Source: Acetobacteraceae bacterium (GTDB lineage Bacteria > Pseudomonadota > Alphaproteobacteria > Acetobacterales > Acetobacteraceae). Taken from it: DNA of 6,783 bases. Shown piece after piece: positions 6,144 to 6,783 of the stretch. The stretch lies in NCBI GenBank assembly GCA_030039695.1, contig JASHVB010000063.1, positions 1-6,783 of the forward strand, given 5' to 3'. Made by a program: the position numbers and the translations under genes. Numbering within the stretch: the first letter of the stretch is position 1; the number at the start of each line of letters is the position of its first letter. The notes under the pieces are model-generated. The model saw only the letters and a list, made by a program, of their open reading frames with translations, was not told where the DNA came from and did not search any database.

Positions 6144-6783
6144 TCGACATCATTGGCCAGATCGCCCTCGCGGCGATCCCGGTGATCCTGGCGATCACCC
6201 TGCACGAGGCGGCGCACGGCTACGCCGCGCTTGCCCTCGGCGACGACACCGCGAAGAACGCAGGCCGCCTGTCGCTCAACCCGCTGCGCCACGTCGACCG
6301 AGTCGGCACGATCCTGTTGCCCGGCTTCCTTCTGCTCTCTCAACTGCTGCTCTGGCAGCACGTCTGGTTCATGTTCGGCTGGGCCAAGCCAGTGCCCGTG
6401 TCGGCGTTCAAATTCCGCAATCCTCGTCGTGGCATGGCGATTGTCGCCAGCGCCGGGCCGGCAATGAATTTCCTTCTCGCCTTCCTTGGCGCCTTGCTGA
6501 TGCCGCTGCCGCACGGACTGCTGCCGAGTGGCGTCGATCCGCTGGAGATGGCCATCGCCCAGCACCCGGTTGTCGGCTCGTTCCTCGTGTACTTCATCCT
6601 GTCGAATCTTGTCCTCGGCTTGTTCAACCTGCTGCCGATCCCGCCGCTGGACGGCGGACGCATTGCTGTTGGCCTACTGCCACTGGAACTCGCCCGCCGT
6701 TGGGCGCGCCTCGAGCGCCTCGGCATCCTCCTGGTGGTCCTCTTGGTGTTCCTGCTGCCCCCCTTGCTCGGCGAATTCGGCAT
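6140..6783 (+). CDS. Site-2 protease family intramembrane zinc metalloprotease (peptidase M50), 3' end cut by window
   Basis: Predicted polytopic inner-membrane zinc protease of the M50 (S2P-like) family, which cuts substrates within or near the membrane. The start is GTG at 6140, overlapping the nagZ TGA in the four bases GTGA, a usual sign of translational coupling. No ATG fits better in this frame, since the HExxH lies at residues 22-26. Seen here are 214 residues with no stop before the window edge. Features: helix 1 (about 8-28) carrying H22-E23-A-A-H26, hydrophobic stretches at about 58-73, 99-119, 144-166 and 194-211, and NLLPIPPLDGGR with the third zinc ligand D171. The AGPAMN element at about 105-110 is also typical. 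It lacks a PDZ domain, so it belongs with the small S2P-like proteins and not with RseP. Family members are about 210-230 residues, so little is missing. The substrate cannot be deduced. Confidence 0.92.
   Translation, partial: MIDIIGQIALAAIPVILAITLHEAAHGYAALALGDDTAKNAGRLSLNPLRHVDRVGTILLPGFLLLSQLLLWQHVWFMFGWAKPVPVSAFKFRNPRRGMAIVASAGPAMNFLLAFLGALLMPLPHGLLPSGVDPLEMAIAQHPVVGSFLVYFILSNLVLGLFNLLPIPPLDGGRIAVGLLPLELARRWARLERLGILLVVLLVFLLPPLLGEFG

Noticed and set aside
5792..6565. 257-codon minus-strand frame opposite the end of nagZ and the M50 gene
   Set aside because: It is antisense to two genes with clear catalytic motifs. Its composition (Arg, Gln, Ala, Ser) is typical of a shadow of membrane and GC-rich coding sequence.

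Overview
The window looks like an ordinary chromosomal housekeeping region from a high-GC alphaproteobacterium, most likely Rhodospirillales/Acetobacteraceae. I infer this from the high GC of the coding regions, from the proteins, and from a gene order I know from that class (erpA, dgt, argS, SPOR protein, nagZ). I cannot name a species from the sequence alone.

Layout. An A-type iron-sulfur carrier gene (erpA) lies on the minus strand at 49-378 and is divergent from everything else. A 56-bp gap separates it from dgt (435-1595, plus strand), an HD-domain dNTP triphosphohydrolase. A 698-bp stretch without a convincing gene follows (1596-2293), and its GC is visibly lower in places. Next come argS (2294-4081, arginyl-tRNA synthetase), a membrane-anchored SPOR-domain protein (4116-4910), a 237-bp repeat-rich gap (4911-5147), nagZ (5148-6143, peptidoglycan-recycling beta-N-acetylglucosaminidase), and a site-2-type intramembrane metalloprotease of family M50. 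The protease gene starts at a GTG overlapping the nagZ stop (6140) and runs off the right edge.

How the genes fit together. The argS-SPOR pair (34-bp gap) and the nagZ-M50 pair (4-nt overlap) look co-transcribed. The SPOR protein binds peptidoglycan in the envelope. NagZ acts on recycled wall fragments in the cytoplasm. The M50 protease sits in the membrane, but its substrate is unknown. ErpA, Dgt and ArgS are general metabolism (Fe-S delivery, nucleotide pool, translation). In related genomes scpA, scpB and tat genes commonly follow, but they are not visible here.

I found no previously undescribed system. The points worth a second look are non-coding: the lower-GC gap before argS, a possible leaderless erpA promoter, a hairpin placing the SPOR gene's Shine-Dalgarno in its loop, and the palindrome-rich gap before nagZ with a near-duplicate of the nagZ start and a mini-ORF ending in an ATGA overlap. 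All coding sequences appear intact, with no frameshift or missing catalytic motif.
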